The notes under the pieces: model-generated
The model's input: the letters and a program-made list of their open reading frames with translations, nothing else
The model's database searches: none
Told to the model about the DNA's origin: nothing
Made by a program: the position numbers and the translations under genes
Shown: in pieces, positions 33,886-42,935 of the stretch
How positions within the stretch are numbered: position 1 is the first letter of the stretch
Layout of the letters: each line of letters begins with the position of its first letter
NCBI GenBank assembly: GCA_947455605.1
Contig: CANGOX010000010.1
Span: forward strand, 1 to 60,042
DNA length: 60,042 nucleotides
Source of the DNA: Chitinophagaceae bacterium
GTDB lineage: Bacteria > Bacteroidota > Bacteroidia > Chitinophagales > Chitinophagaceae
Reading direction: 5' to 3'

Positions 33886-35079
33886 ATGAACCCTACTCTT
33901 AACTCCAACGAATCGATACCCTCCAGTAAGAAAAAGATCATTGTTTTAGGCAGTGGCCCTAACAGGATCGGACAGGGAATTGAATTTGACTATTGTTGCG
34001 TACACGGCTTATTGGCTATCAAAGAAAGCGGTTACGAATCTATTATGGTGAACTGTAATCCTGAGACCGTTTCTACCGATTTTGATATGGCCGACAAACT
34101 CTATTTCGAACCGGTATATTGGGAACATTTATGGGAGATTATTGAATTGGAGAAACCGGAAGGCGTAATTGTGCAGCTTGGCGGACAAACCGCGTTAAAA
34201 CTGGCTAAACGTTTACACGAGAATGGCGTTAAGATCATCGGTACCGCTTTTGAAGATATGGATGTAGCGGAAGACCGCGGCCGCTTTAGCGATCTGCTGA
34301 AAGAATTGAGTATCCCTTACCCTGAATATGGTACCGCAACCAATGCCGATGAAGCTATTACCGTGGCCAACCGTGTAGGTTATCCTGTACTGGTTAGACC
34401 GAGTTATGTGATCGGCGGACAAAGAATGCGTATCGTGATCAACGATGAAGATGTTGAAAAGGCAGTGATCAGTTTGCTCAAACACTTACCGGGTAATAAA
34501 ATCCTGATCGACCATTTCTTAGACCGTTGCCAGGAAGCAGAAGTGGATGCCATCTTCGACGGAGAGAATTTCCATATCATGGGTGTGATGGAACATATTG
34601 AGCCGGCAGGTATCCATAGTGGTGACAGTAATGCTGTTTTACCGGCTTTCAATCTTACGCCACTGGTAGTTGAAACCATGGAATATTATTCTGAGAAGAT
34701 CGCACGTGCGTTAAAGATCAAAGGACTGATCAATATCCAGTTTGCCATCAAGAACGATAAAGTATATGTGATCGAAGCCAATCCAAGGGCTTCACGTACC
34801 ACACCATTCATTGCCAAAGCCTACCAGATCCCTTACTTAAATATCGCTACCAAAATAATGTTGGGTGCAGCCAAGCTCACCGACTTTACGATGGAGAAAA
34901 AATTAGACGGATACGCCATCAAAGAACCTGTTTTCAGTTTTGATAAATTCCCCGGCGTAAACAAAGAGCTCGGACCTGAAATGAAAAGCACAGGTGAAGC
35001 TATCCGCTTTATCAAAGATCTGAGAGATCCTTACTTCCGTACTTTGTATAAGGAAAGAAGTATGAACTTGAGTAAATAA
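33886..35079 (+). CDS. carB: Carbamoyl-phosphate synthase large chain, C-terminal half only
   Basis: A 397-residue protein equal to the second ATP-grasp (carbamate kinase-like) half of CarB, which makes carbamoyl phosphate for arginine and pyrimidines. Visible are IIVLGSGPNRIGQGIEFDYC, VNCNPETVSTDFD, VIVQLGGQTALKLA, PVLVRPSYVIGGQRM, EAEVDAIFDG and INIQFAIKNDKVYVIEANPRASRTTPF. It stops soon after (RTLYKERSMNLSK), without the C-terminal MGS-like allosteric domain. Full CarB is about 940-1075 residues; the N-terminal half is not upstream, where other genes and repeats lie. It is therefore a split subunit, as known in some archaea and thermophilic bacteria, or a remnant. The reading frame is intact. 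Confidence 0.88.
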   Translation: MNPTLNSNESIPSSKKKIIVLGSGPNRIGQGIEFDYCCVHGLLAIKESGYESIMVNCNPETVSTDFDMADKLYFEPVYWEHLWEIIELEKPEGVIVQLGGQTALKLAKRLHENGVKIIGTAFEDMDVAEDRGRFSDLLKELSIPYPEYGTATNADEAITVANRVGYPVLVRPSYVIGGQRMRIVINDEDVEKAVISLLKHLPGNKILIDHFLDRCQEAEVDAIFDGENFHIMGVMEHIEPAGIHSGDSNAVLPAFNLTPLVVETMEYYSEKIARALKIKGLINIQFAIKNDKVYVIEANPRASRTTPFIAKAYQIPYLNIATKIMLGAAKLTDFTMEKKLDGYAIKEPVFSFDKFPGVNKELGPEMKSTGEAIRFIKDLRDPYFRTLYKERSMNLSK

Positions 35080-35081
35080 AA

Positions 35082-35243
35082 GACTTCAAGGAACAAGGTC
35101 CAAGATTCAAGACACAAGATTTGATCGCCTGTTATTTGAATCCTGGACCTTATTCCTTGATCCTTGTTCCTTGATCCTTGATTCTTGTTTCTTGATTCTT
35201 GTTTCTTGATCCTTGTTCCTTGATTCTTGTTTCTTAACCCTTG
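35082..35243. repeat. CCTTGTTCCTTGATTCTTG-type tandem repeats
   Basis: The left part (35082-35119) has AAGGAACAAGG, CCAAGATTCAAGAC and ACAAGAT. The right part (35138-35243) is a run of TTGATCCTTGTTCC and TTGATTCTTGTTTC units, the inverse of the left words. It separates carB from comEC and could fold into several alternative hairpins. Confidence 0.8.
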
Positions 35244-35318
35244 TTACTTCTCCCAAGTATTAATACCTGATTTCACAAGCCATTCATAAAAGAGTGGCTT
35301 TTTTATTTAGGTTTAACC

Positions 35319-37409
35319 ATGCGTCACTATGGCAAACAATTCTGGCGGTCGGTTCCTTTTCTACGGTTACTCATTCCTTTAACCGCAGGGATCCTTATAG
35401 AGCAAGCTGCTTCACTTTCAATAACAGTGATCGGCATCACGGCATCATTTTCAAGCTGTATTTTCTGTTCAGTCAATTTTTTACCAATAGCCCATAAGTA
35501 CAGGTATAGATGGGTAACAGGCTTGTCTTTGAACCTGATGATCTGCTGTTTGGGATCTGCACTGATGAATTGTCAAAACATTGAAAATGACCGGCATTGG
35601 ATAGGTCATTCTATAAAAGGAAAAGAAACCATACTGGTAACCCTACAGGAATCCCTGATCAAAAAAACCAATTCCTTCAAAGTAACAGCCAAAGCAGAAT
35701 CCATTTTAATAAATGGTGAATGGACAATGGTAAAAGGAAATATCCTCCTATACTTTAAGAATGACAGTTTACCTGTTGGTTTAGCATATGGTACTCAAAT
35801 CGTCATTTCAAAAACATTACAACCTATTACCAATTCAGGCAATCCGGGAGGCTTTGATTATAAAAGGTATTGTGCTTCACAGGATATTCATTATCAGGTT
35901 TACCTCCTGCCTATTGATTATAAGGTCTTGCAGGGTGATAAAAAGAACAGGCTTACAGATCTCCTCATCAATTCAAGAAATGATGTGCTCGCTCTTTTTA
36001 GAAAATGGGTAACCGGTCAAAAAGAAACCGGTGTGGCAGAAGCCTTATTAATTGGTTATCGCGATGACCTGGATAAAGACCTGGTTCAGGCATACAGCAA
36101 TACCGGTGTAGTGCATATCATCGCCATCAGCGGTTTACACCTGGGTATGATTTATGGATTGATGGTGCTGATCCTGAAACCTTTCCGAAAAATAAAATGG
36201 ATCCGGTTCTTCAAACCCATTCTTATATTACTCGTTCTCTGGGGATTTAGTCTGCTGGCGGGTGCGGCTGCTTCCATTTTACGCTCTGCCGTGATGTTCT
36301 CATTTATTGTGATCGGCGAAAGTCTTGGAAGAAAGACCAATATCTACAACACCCTTGCTGCATCTGCATTCTGCCTGCTTGTATACAATCCTTATTTCTT
36401 TTGGGATGTGGGTTTTCAGCTTTCCTATGCTGCGGTACTCAGCATCATTCTGTTTATGAAACCGATATATAAACAACTCTATTTCACAAATAAATTATTG
36501 AATCAAATCTGGCAGTTGAACGCTGTTACCCTATCTGCACAGGTGCTTACACTTCCCATTATTCTCTTTTATTTTCACCAGTTTCCCAATTTATTTCTGT
36601 TCACCAATTTTATAACTGTTCCTCTCTCTGGTTTTATTTTATACGGTGAGCTATTATTGCTGGTGGTGGCCAAAATTCCTGTTCTTGCCCTCTGGATAGG
36701 AAAATCAATCTCATTCCTGATTGCTGAAATGGATGGATTGATTGAGCGAACCAACAGGATCCCTTTCTCCGTAACAGACAATATTCAAATGGGGCTGGTC
36801 CAGACCATCCTCCTCTATTTTGTTATCTGCTACCTTGCCTACTGGTTGCTGCAAAAACGGACTCATGCATTCATTACCGGATCAGGCTTTCTGTGTATTT
36901 TTTTCTTCATCCACTGTCTCACCCGGTTTCAACAGCTGCAACAGCAAAAACTTATTGTTTATAATATTCCAAAACATACCGCCATTGATCTCATAGAAAA
37001 TACCCATTTCCTGTTCCTGGGAGATTCAGCAATTACCGGCCAGGGGTCACTTCAAAGATTTCATCTTCGCCCATCCAGGTTACAATATGGCGTTACCGCA
37101 ACGGAAATATTGTCCAATACGGATATACGCGGCCCGCTTATCAGCGGCAGACGGAAAACGGCCCTCATCATTAGCCGTAACACCCGGTTTACCCCTCTGG
37201 TGCAGAAGATTCCGGTGGATATCATTATCATTAGCGGCAACCCTAAGGTCTACCTAAGTCAATTGGCTACTGTATTTGACTGTAAACAATGGGTATTTGA
37301 CAGCAGCAACCCCCTGTGGAAAATACGGTACTGGAAAAAAGACGCCGACAGCCTACATTTGCGCCATCATACTGTTTCTGAGCAAGGTGCTTTTGAAACG
37401 GATCTCTGA
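35319..37409 (+). CDS. comEC: ComEC/Rec2 family inner-membrane channel
   Basis: A 696-residue polytopic membrane protein that in naturally competent bacteria carries single-stranded DNA across the inner membrane. It has an N-terminal DUF4131-like part (about 30-190) and the Competence domain with HIIAISGLHLGMIYGLM (about 267-283), followed by several membrane helices. The C-terminal part (about 540-690) resembles the reduced metallo-beta-lactamase-like region but lacks an obvious HxHxDH. With comF later in the window, DNA uptake is possible; other com genes are not seen. Confidence 0.88.
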   Translation: MRHYGKQFWRSVPFLRLLIPLTAGILIEQAASLSITVIGITASFSSCIFCSVNFLPIAHKYRYRWVTGLSLNLMICCLGSALMNCQNIENDRHWIGHSIKGKETILVTLQESLIKKTNSFKVTAKAESILINGEWTMVKGNILLYFKNDSLPVGLAYGTQIVISKTLQPITNSGNPGGFDYKRYCASQDIHYQVYLLPIDYKVLQGDKKNRLTDLLINSRNDVLALFRKWVTGQKETGVAEALLIGYRDDLDKDLVQAYSNTGVVHIIAISGLHLGMIYGLMVLILKPFRKIKWIRFFKPILILLVLWGFSLLAGAAASILRSAVMFSFIVIGESLGRKTNIYNTLAASAFCLLVYNPYFFWDVGFQLSYAAVLSIILFMKPIYKQLYFTNKLLNQIWQLNAVTLSAQVLTLPIILFYFHQFPNLFLFTNFITVPLSGFILYGELLLLVVAKIPVLALWIGKSISFLIAEMDGLIERTNRIPFSVTDNIQMGLVQTILLYFVICYLAYWLLQKRTHAFITGSGFLCIFFFIHCLTRFQQLQQQKLIVYNIPKHTAIDLIENTHFLFLGDSAITGQGSLQRFHLRPSRLQYGVTATEILSNTDIRGPLISGRRKTALIISRNTRFTPLVQKIPVDIIIISGNPKVYLSQLATVFDCKQWVFDSSNPLWKIRYWKKDADSLHLRHHTVSEQGAFETDL

Positions 37410-37466
37410 TGAGCATTGCCATTCCGTCTTATTTCAACCAACCTCCGGCAGGTTAAACAACAGATC

Positions 37467-38960
37467 ATGCAAAAGAAAATTCAATCAGCCCTTATCTCCG
37501 TTTTTTATAAAGACGGACTGGAACCCATTGCCAAAAAATTACAGGAACTGGGAATTACCATCTATTCAACCGGTGGAACACAGAAATTTCTGGAAGACCT
37601 CGGAATACCCTGTGTGCCGGTAGAAAGTTTAACTACCTATCCTTCCATTTTGGGTGGAAGGGTAAAAACATTACACCCCGCAGTTTTTGGTGGCATCCTT
37701 GGCAGAAGATATGAAGCGCAGGATCTGATTGAAATGAAGCAATACAATATTCCCGAGATCGACCTCGTGATCGTAGATCTTTATCCTTTTGAAGAAACAC
37801 TTCGCACCACTTCAGAAGAAAAGCTGATCATCGAAAAAATAGATATCGGCGGGCCATCTATGATACGCGCTGCCGCCAAAAATTTCCGCGATCTGGTAGT
37901 GATTGCCGCAAAGGATGATTATGCTGCATTGGAGAAATTATTGAACGATCAGAAAGGGGAAACCTCCATTGAACAAAGAAAAACTTTCGCTGCCAAAGCT
38001 TTTGAAGTAGTGATGCATTATGATATTGCCATCAGTAACTATTTTAATCCGGGACTACAACAAAGTTTACGCTACGGCGAGAACCCACACCAAAGCGCTG
38101 TATTCTACGGTAATCTGGAAGAACTGTTCACACAACTCAACGGCAAGGAACTATCTTATAATAACCTGGTAGATGTAGATGCCGCAGTACAACTCATCAA
38201 AGAATTCTCCGGAGAACCGGAAGTGGTTTTTGCCATCATTAAACACACCAATGTTTGTGGCATTGCCGCCCGATCCACCGTAAAAGAAAGCTGGGATACA
38301 GCTTTAGCCGGCGATCCGGAAAGTGCATTTGGTGGTGTATTGGTTTGTAACAAAGCCATTGACAAAGCCACAGCAGAAGCCATTAACGAAATATTTTTTG
38401 AGGTCTTGATCGCGCCTTCATTTGATGTAGATGCACTGGAAGTTTTGAAAAGCAAAAAGAACAGAATTCTTCTCCAACTAAAAACACAAAACACAAAACT
38501 AAAAACCCCCAGCAGGTCTATTCTGAACGGAACCTTAGAACAAGGTGCCGATGAGGGCAACTATACCAAATGGGAAGAAGTTGGCGGAAGAGAAACAACA
38601 GTGGCTGAAAAACAGGATCTCATATTTGCCAACCTCGTTTGCAAACATCTGAAAAGCAATGCCATTGCTTTGATAAAGAATAAACAACTGGTTGGTAAAG
38701 GTTGCGGACAAACCAGTAGGATCGATTCACTCCGCCAGGCAATTGAAAAAGCCAAACAATTCAATTTTGATCTGCATGGCGCCGTACTTGCTTCAGATGC
38801 TTTCTTCCCGTTCAATGATTGCGTACAGATTGCACATACAGCAGGTATCGAAGTATTCATCCAACCCGGCGGTTCGGTAAGAGATAAAGACAGCGTAGAA
38901 TATTGCGTACAAAACAAACTGGCCATGGTTATGACCGGCATGCGACATTTTAAACACTAG
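37467..38960 (+). CDS. purH: Bifunctional AICAR transformylase/IMP cyclohydrolase PurH
   Basis: Last two steps of de novo IMP synthesis. It has 497 residues from MQKKIQSALISVFYKDG; an upstream ATG adds 17 unlikely residues. The N-terminal cyclohydrolase part has YSTGGTQKFL, GGRVKTLHPAVFGGIL and DLYPFEETL. The transformylase part has LRYGENPHQSAVFYG, KHTNVCGIA and SDAFFPFNDCVQIAHTAGIEVFIQPGGSVRD. A variable loop at about 337-350 (LKTQNTKLKTPSRS) is encoded by a low-complexity ACACAAAACACAAAAC stretch resembling the intergenic word repeats. Confidence 0.95.
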   Translation: MQKKIQSALISVFYKDGLEPIAKKLQELGITIYSTGGTQKFLEDLGIPCVPVESLTTYPSILGGRVKTLHPAVFGGILGRRYEAQDLIEMKQYNIPEIDLVIVDLYPFEETLRTTSEEKLIIEKIDIGGPSMIRAAAKNFRDLVVIAAKDDYAALEKLLNDQKGETSIEQRKTFAAKAFEVVMHYDIAISNYFNPGLQQSLRYGENPHQSAVFYGNLEELFTQLNGKELSYNNLVDVDAAVQLIKEFSGEPEVVFAIIKHTNVCGIAARSTVKESWDTALAGDPESAFGGVLVCNKAIDKATAEAINEIFFEVLIAPSFDVDALEVLKSKKNRILLQLKTQNTKLKTPSRSILNGTLEQGADEGNYTKWEEVGGRETTVAEKQDLIFANLVCKHLKSNAIALIKNKQLVGKGCGQTSRIDSLRQAIEKAKQFNFDLHGAVLASDAFFPFNDCVQIAHTAGIEVFIQPGGSVRDKDSVEYCVQNKLAMVMTGMRHFKH

Positions 38961-38983
38961 TTCTCAATAAAATATACTCATGA

Positions 38984-39035
38984 ATTCCCTCCCCTTTCCA
39001 GGGGGAGGTACCCAAAGGGCGGAGGGGATTGGGTG
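38984..39035. repeat. REP-like CCCTCCCC/GGGGGAGG element
   Basis: GAATTCCCTCCCCTTTCCAG then GGGGAGGTACCC and GGAGGGGATTGGGTG: partly palindromic, related to the GC-rich repeats at 14.9, 20.8 and 32.1 kb. It lies between purH and the transporter gene. Confidence 0.6.
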
Positions 39036-39055
39036 TACGACTAAAATGACAAAGC

Positions 39056-39982
39056 TTGACCACCAAACAAAAAGCCTATATCGCACTGTCTGCCACAAGC
39101 ATTGTTTGGGGTACTACATGGGTAGCCAGTAAATTAGGTGTACAAAAGACACCTGCACTGGAAGTGGCCAGTATCCGGCAGTTCATTGGTGGAAGTTTAT
39201 ATATTCTCTTTTTTATTTTCATCAAAAAAGAACCCATACCCACTCTCAAACAACTGGGATGGTTAGCTTTTATGGGCATTCTTATGTTCGTTTCAGCTAA
39301 TGGATTTGCCACATTGGGCTTGAAATATATTACCAGCGGGCTGGGTGCACTCATTGCCGCTTTATATCCTTTATTTGTTGTGTTGATTGAAATGATCTTC
39401 TTTAAAAATAAAAAGATCAATGTACTTACGTTTACCGGTATCCTTCTAGGCATTGGAGGTATAGCAGTAGTATTCTACGACAACGCTTTTCATAACCACA
39501 CCGAAGGATATCTATGGGGTGTGATCCTTTCTCTCATAGCAATGGTAACCTGGAGTGTTGCTACCATTTTTATTGCCAGAAAAAAAGCAGACATTAACCC
39601 CTACTATGCAACAGGTTGGCAAATGTTCATCAGCTCAATCATTCTTTTTGGAATGGTAATCGTTACGGGAGATCATATTCCTGTATCTGCTATACCTTTT
39701 CAAACATGGGGTGCCTTGGCCTACTTAATTATTGCCGGTTCAATCTTTACTTTTGTGGCTTTTATTTATTCAATGAAACACCTGGAGCCTTCAATCGCTG
39801 CCTTATATGCATATATTAACCCGATCGTAGCCATCCTGGTAGGATCGTTGGTGGTAAATGAAAAACTTACTTTTAATATCCTGATAGGCTCAGTAATAAC
39901 ACTCGTGGGTGTTTATCTGGTAAACAAAAGCCTTCGCAACAAAAAAGATATTCCTGAATATTCTGATGCCGATGCTATGTAA
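39056..39982 (+). CDS. EamA/DMT-superfamily transporter
   Basis: A 308-residue inner-membrane protein with about ten helices in two EamA repeats (about 8-140 and 150-292). Typical motifs are SIVWGTTWVASKLG and the repeat-end PLFVVLIEMIFF / NPIVAILVGSLVV segments. Members export or import small metabolites. The only in-frame start is TTG (LTTKQKAYIALS). An ATG 10 bases upstream would give MTKL out of frame, which would join with one base removed, so a 1-base indel or TTG start is possible. Substrate unknown. Confidence 0.85.
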   Translation: MTTKQKAYIALSATSIVWGTTWVASKLGVQKTPALEVASIRQFIGGSLYILFFIFIKKEPIPTLKQLGWLAFMGILMFVSANGFATLGLKYITSGLGALIAALYPLFVVLIEMIFFKNKKINVLTFTGILLGIGGIAVVFYDNAFHNHTEGYLWGVILSLIAMVTWSVATIFIARKKADINPYYATGWQMFISSIILFGMVIVTGDHIPVSAIPFQTWGALAYLIIAGSIFTFVAFIYSMKHLEPSIAALYAYINPIVAILVGSLVVNEKLTFNILIGSVITLVGVYLVNKSLRNKKDIPEYSDADAM

Positions 39983-40024
39983 TAATGGCCGGGGCGCTCA
40001 AAGCGGCCTGAACGTTATGAGCAG

Positions 40025-41341
40025 TTACGCAAAATTCTTCTCCAGAAAATCCATATACATCCTCCGCCACTCAATCCACTCCGGCTGCTCCGTTAAAAAA
40101 TGGTTGTGAAATAATGTGATAAACTCTCCTCCCACACTTTTAACGATATCATGATAATACTGGATCTCTTCCCGTGCCTCTACAGCAGAATATCCCTGGT
40201 TAAAAAAAGAAGTGACTTCCATAAAACAAAATGGATGTATGGCAAGCGAGGTAACGGATTCGTTTTCTAAATCATACCATTGATAAGGCATTGCATAAGA
40301 AGCCCTGAATCCGTTCACGCCACCATACGCCATCGAATAGTCATCAATAATACCAGCCGCGGTCAATCTACGGTAGGTATGCGGTATGGTAAACCTTAAA
40401 TAATGATTTCTTGAAAGCGCTACAGGCATTTGTATGATACCTTTCAAAGTTTCTATCTCCTTCCCTAATAAACTCTCTTCTGTACCGCTTTGCCAGGAAG
40501 GGTGAATGCCTGTAATATATTTTTTTGCCAATCTTTTATACAAACTTTGCAATGCCTTCGAGCCGGCCGACAAATTTTTATCATACTTCCCTCTTTTGAT
40601 GATCGTGAGGAAAAAGTAAACCGGATCAAGATGATATTTTATATGCAGTTCATCCAGCCAGTCAAACACATCAAACGGATCTGGCTTTCTACCGCTGTAC
40701 ACATTCCCCCTTTCCATCACCTGCTCAAATTTTCCCTGCAAAAGATCACGGTAAAAGCCAAGTACATTTTTCCATACCGGCTTGTGCAGGTAGCTGTAAG
40801 CAATGTCTATATCGTATGTAGGAATAAACTGGAATTGTGAGTTGTGAGAAGTGAGTAGTGCGTGAGGAGATTTCTTACTGATTTCTTTTTCAAAGGCCTG
40901 CAGCCAAAGATTCACTATGGGCAGTTTTAAAAATTCTTCCTTGTAGGCAATACTGTTCGTATGTGAATACCTGCCATACTCATCAAGATCATGCGGCAGA
41001 TATTCTTCATAACGTGAGAGAAGATAAAATGCAGCGGATAACAGATCAAAAGGGAGATCGCCCTGTGTTTTAAAAAAAACCTTTATCCCTTTCCATTCAA
41101 AACAATCAAGCGTTTGCTGTTTGATTCCTTTTTCCTTTAATAACCCATAAGGAACAATCCACAAAGATTCCTCATCCATCCTCTGTGAAGAGTAATTAAT
41201 CTTTACTCCATTAAAATTGTTGAATTGCTCTTTCGAATCAGTAATGTTCGCTCCTGGAAAAAGTACAGACAGTATATAAGAAAGCCTCGAACTTATATGC
41301 AAAGCATATACAATAACAGTATCCTCCCGTGCACTATCCAA
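40025..41341 (-). CDS. Polysaccharide deacetylase-like protein (DUF7033 type)
   Basis: A 438-residue cytosolic protein. The N-terminal part (about 1-165) is the DUF7033-type extension (FDLLSAAFYLLSRYEEYLP). From about 172, FIPTYDIDIAYSYLHKP opens a polysaccharide deacetylase/NodB-like fold, with GIHPSWQSG and a late HPFCFME. The family is common in Bacteroidota near surface-glycan genes; the substrate is unknown. Residues about 160-169 (HALLTSHNSQ) are encoded by a word-like repeat related to the one near crtI, so the repeat entered the gene without breaking the frame. Confidence 0.8.
   Translation of the reverse strand: MDSAREDTVIVYALHISSRLSYILSVLFPGANITDSKEQFNNFNGVKINYSSQRMDEESLWIVPYGLLKEKGIKQQTLDCFEWKGIKVFFKTQGDLPFDLLSAAFYLLSRYEEYLPHDLDEYGRYSHTNSIAYKEEFLKLPIVNLWLQAFEKEISKKSPHALLTSHNSQFQFIPTYDIDIAYSYLHKPVWKNVLGFYRDLLQGKFEQVMERGNVYSGRKPDPFDVFDWLDELHIKYHLDPVYFFLTIIKRGKYDKNLSAGSKALQSLYKRLAKKYITGIHPSWQSGTEESLLGKEIETLKGIIQMPVALSRNHYLRFTIPHTYRRLTAAGIIDDYSMAYGGVNGFRASYAMPYQWYDLENESVTSLAIHPFCFMEVTSFFNQGYSAVEAREEIQYYHDIVKSVGGEFITLFHNHFLTEQPEWIEWRRMYMDFLEKNFA
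40835..40866. repeat. GTGAGTTGTGAG-type repeat inside the deacetylase-like gene
   Basis: TTGTGAGTTGTGAGAAGTGA then GTAGTGCGTGAG. It has the same vocabulary as the inverted repeat at 5485-5550 and encodes about ten residues just before the deacetylase core. Confidence 0.6.
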
Positions 41342-41378
41342 TTATTAATTTCTAATTATTAATTTTTAATTATCAATC
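41341..41378. repeat. ATTATTAATTTCTAATT-type repeat
   Basis: The whole gap between the deacetylase-like gene and lutB is this AT phrase, almost the same as the one at 12598-12635. Confidence 0.65.
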
Positions 41379-42749
41379 AACCCTGTCTTTCCACATCTGA
41401 CTAAAGGTCTTCTGACTGAAATCAAGATCTGCTCTATGTGTTGTCCAACCCTTAAACACCTTGTTCACCACCCAGTTCTTCATCTTCCCATTAGCCATAT
41501 TCATCATGCTTCGGTTCAGGCTGGCTGTTTTCCATACTTTCCATGCTATCCGCTCTGCCAATGAACTGGATCCCTGCATCACAGCCTCATGACGGTTATC
41601 CAGTAATAATTCATGGAGGTTAATTCTTACCGGACAAACTTCGGTACAATTACCGCATAAAGAAGATGCATAACTCAGGTGCTTATAATCGTCCATACCG
41701 CTCAGATAGGGTGTGATCACTTTACCGATCGGACCGCTATAAGTAGTTTCATAAGCGTGACCACCAATATTTTTATAAACCGGACAGGCATTCAAACACG
41801 CACCGCATCGAATACAATACAAAGCTTCTCTCGAAGTAGGATGCGCAAGCAGATTGGTTCGGCCATTATCCAGCAGGATCACATACATTTCTTCCGGGCC
41901 ATCTGTTTCATTTGCCTGGCGTGGGCCTGTTACAATAGTATTATAAGAAGTTACCTGCTGACCAGTTCCAAAAGTTGCCAGCAAAGGCCAGAACAAAGCG
42001 AGGTCCTGCATTGAAGGTATCATCTTCTCAATCCCTACCACCACAATATGTGTTTTAGGCCATGCACAACTTAAGCGGGCATTCCCTTCATTTTCCGTAA
42101 CGGCAATGCCCCCTATATCCGCTAAGATAAAATTGGCACCGGTAACCCCTACTTCTGCCTGTACATATTTATCGCGTAATATTTTTCTGGCAACCAGTGT
42201 CAATTCTTCCGGAGATAGGCCGGAAGGAGTTCCTAATTTATCGGCAAATAATCTGGCTACATCTTCCTTGCTTTTATGCATGGCAGGTGTAACAATATGA
42301 TAAGGGGCTTCTCCGTCAAGCTGTTGAATATATTCTCCCAGATCAGTTTCTACACTTTCGATACCAATGGATTCCAGGTATTTATTCAGATGGATCTCCT
42401 CGGTTACCATGCTCTTGCTCTTCACCAATGTTTTACATTGTTTTTCTTTACAGATCTTTCCGATCGCATCCAATGCCTCCGTTCCGTTTTCTGCCCAGAT
42501 CACTTTAGCACCACGTGCTGTGATCTTTCGTTCAAATTCTTCCAGATACCTGTCCAGATGCTCGATCGCATCCCATTTACGGTTCTTTGCTTTTTCACGA
42601 GCCAGCATTACATTATTGCCAAACTGCTGTTTACCCTTGGGTACAGCGGCATTATATCGGTTGATGTTAAAGTTGATCTTCCGCCTGTGATCCAGATCGG
42701 CTGCTTTGATCGTGCTCTTGGCAATGAAGGATGCTGCAGTATCTTTCAT
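41373..42749 (-). CDS. lutB: LutB-like iron-sulfur protein of lactate utilisation
   Basis: A 458-residue protein: an N-terminal LUD (DUF162) domain (about 65-300) with KSKSMVTEEIHLN and TGANFILADIGGIAVTENEGN, then two [4Fe-4S] ferredoxin motifs, CIRCGACLNACPVY and LCGNCTEVCPV. LutB works with LutA and LutC in L-lactate oxidation to pyruvate; neither partner is in the window. The gene is flanked instead by a deacetylase-like gene and a DUF3109 gene. Confidence 0.92.
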   Translation of the reverse strand: MKDTAASFIAKSTIKAADLDHRRKINFNINRYNAAVPKGKQQFGNNVMLAREKAKNRKWDAIEHLDRYLEEFERKITARGAKVIWAENGTEALDAIGKICKEKQCKTLVKSKSMVTEEIHLNKYLESIGIESVETDLGEYIQQLDGEAPYHIVTPAMHKSKEDVARLFADKLGTPSGLSPEELTLVARKILRDKYVQAEVGVTGANFILADIGGIAVTENEGNARLSCAWPKTHIVVVGIEKMIPSMQDLALFWPLLATFGTGQQVTSYNTIVTGPRQANETDGPEEMYVILLDNGRTNLLAHPTSREALYCIRCGACLNACPVYKNIGGHAYETTYSGPIGKVITPYLSGMDDYKHLSYASSLCGNCTEVCPVRINLHELLLDNRHEAVMQGSSSLAERIAWKVWKTASLNRSMMNMANGKMKNWVVNKVFKGWTTHRADLDFSQKTFSQMWKDRVD

Positions 42750-42837
42750 GTGTGTAAATTAATATTGGTCAACTGTATATTTATGATCGGCTGCCGTTGC
42801 GTCGCACACTTGAGCGCCATATCATTATTGGGCTTTG

Positions 42838-42898
42838 GTGAATTGTCAATAGTGAATAGTGAATCAAACCATTAACAATTCACAATTGCCCATTCACA
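42838..42898. repeat. GTGAATAGTGAAT and inverse words
   Basis: AATTGTCAATAGTGAATAGT and the opposing ACAATTCACAATTGCCCATT form a loose inverted repeat between lutB and the DUF3109 gene. Related words occur at 1117, 12548 and 59408. Confidence 0.55.
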
Positions 42899-42935
42899 TC
42901 ATAATTATCCTACTTAAAATTCAAAATATCTTCTA

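Noticed and set aside
35138..35243. CRISPR or minisatellite coding repeat
   Set aside because: Units are 14 bases with no spacers and no open frame; treated as an intergenic tandem word repeat.
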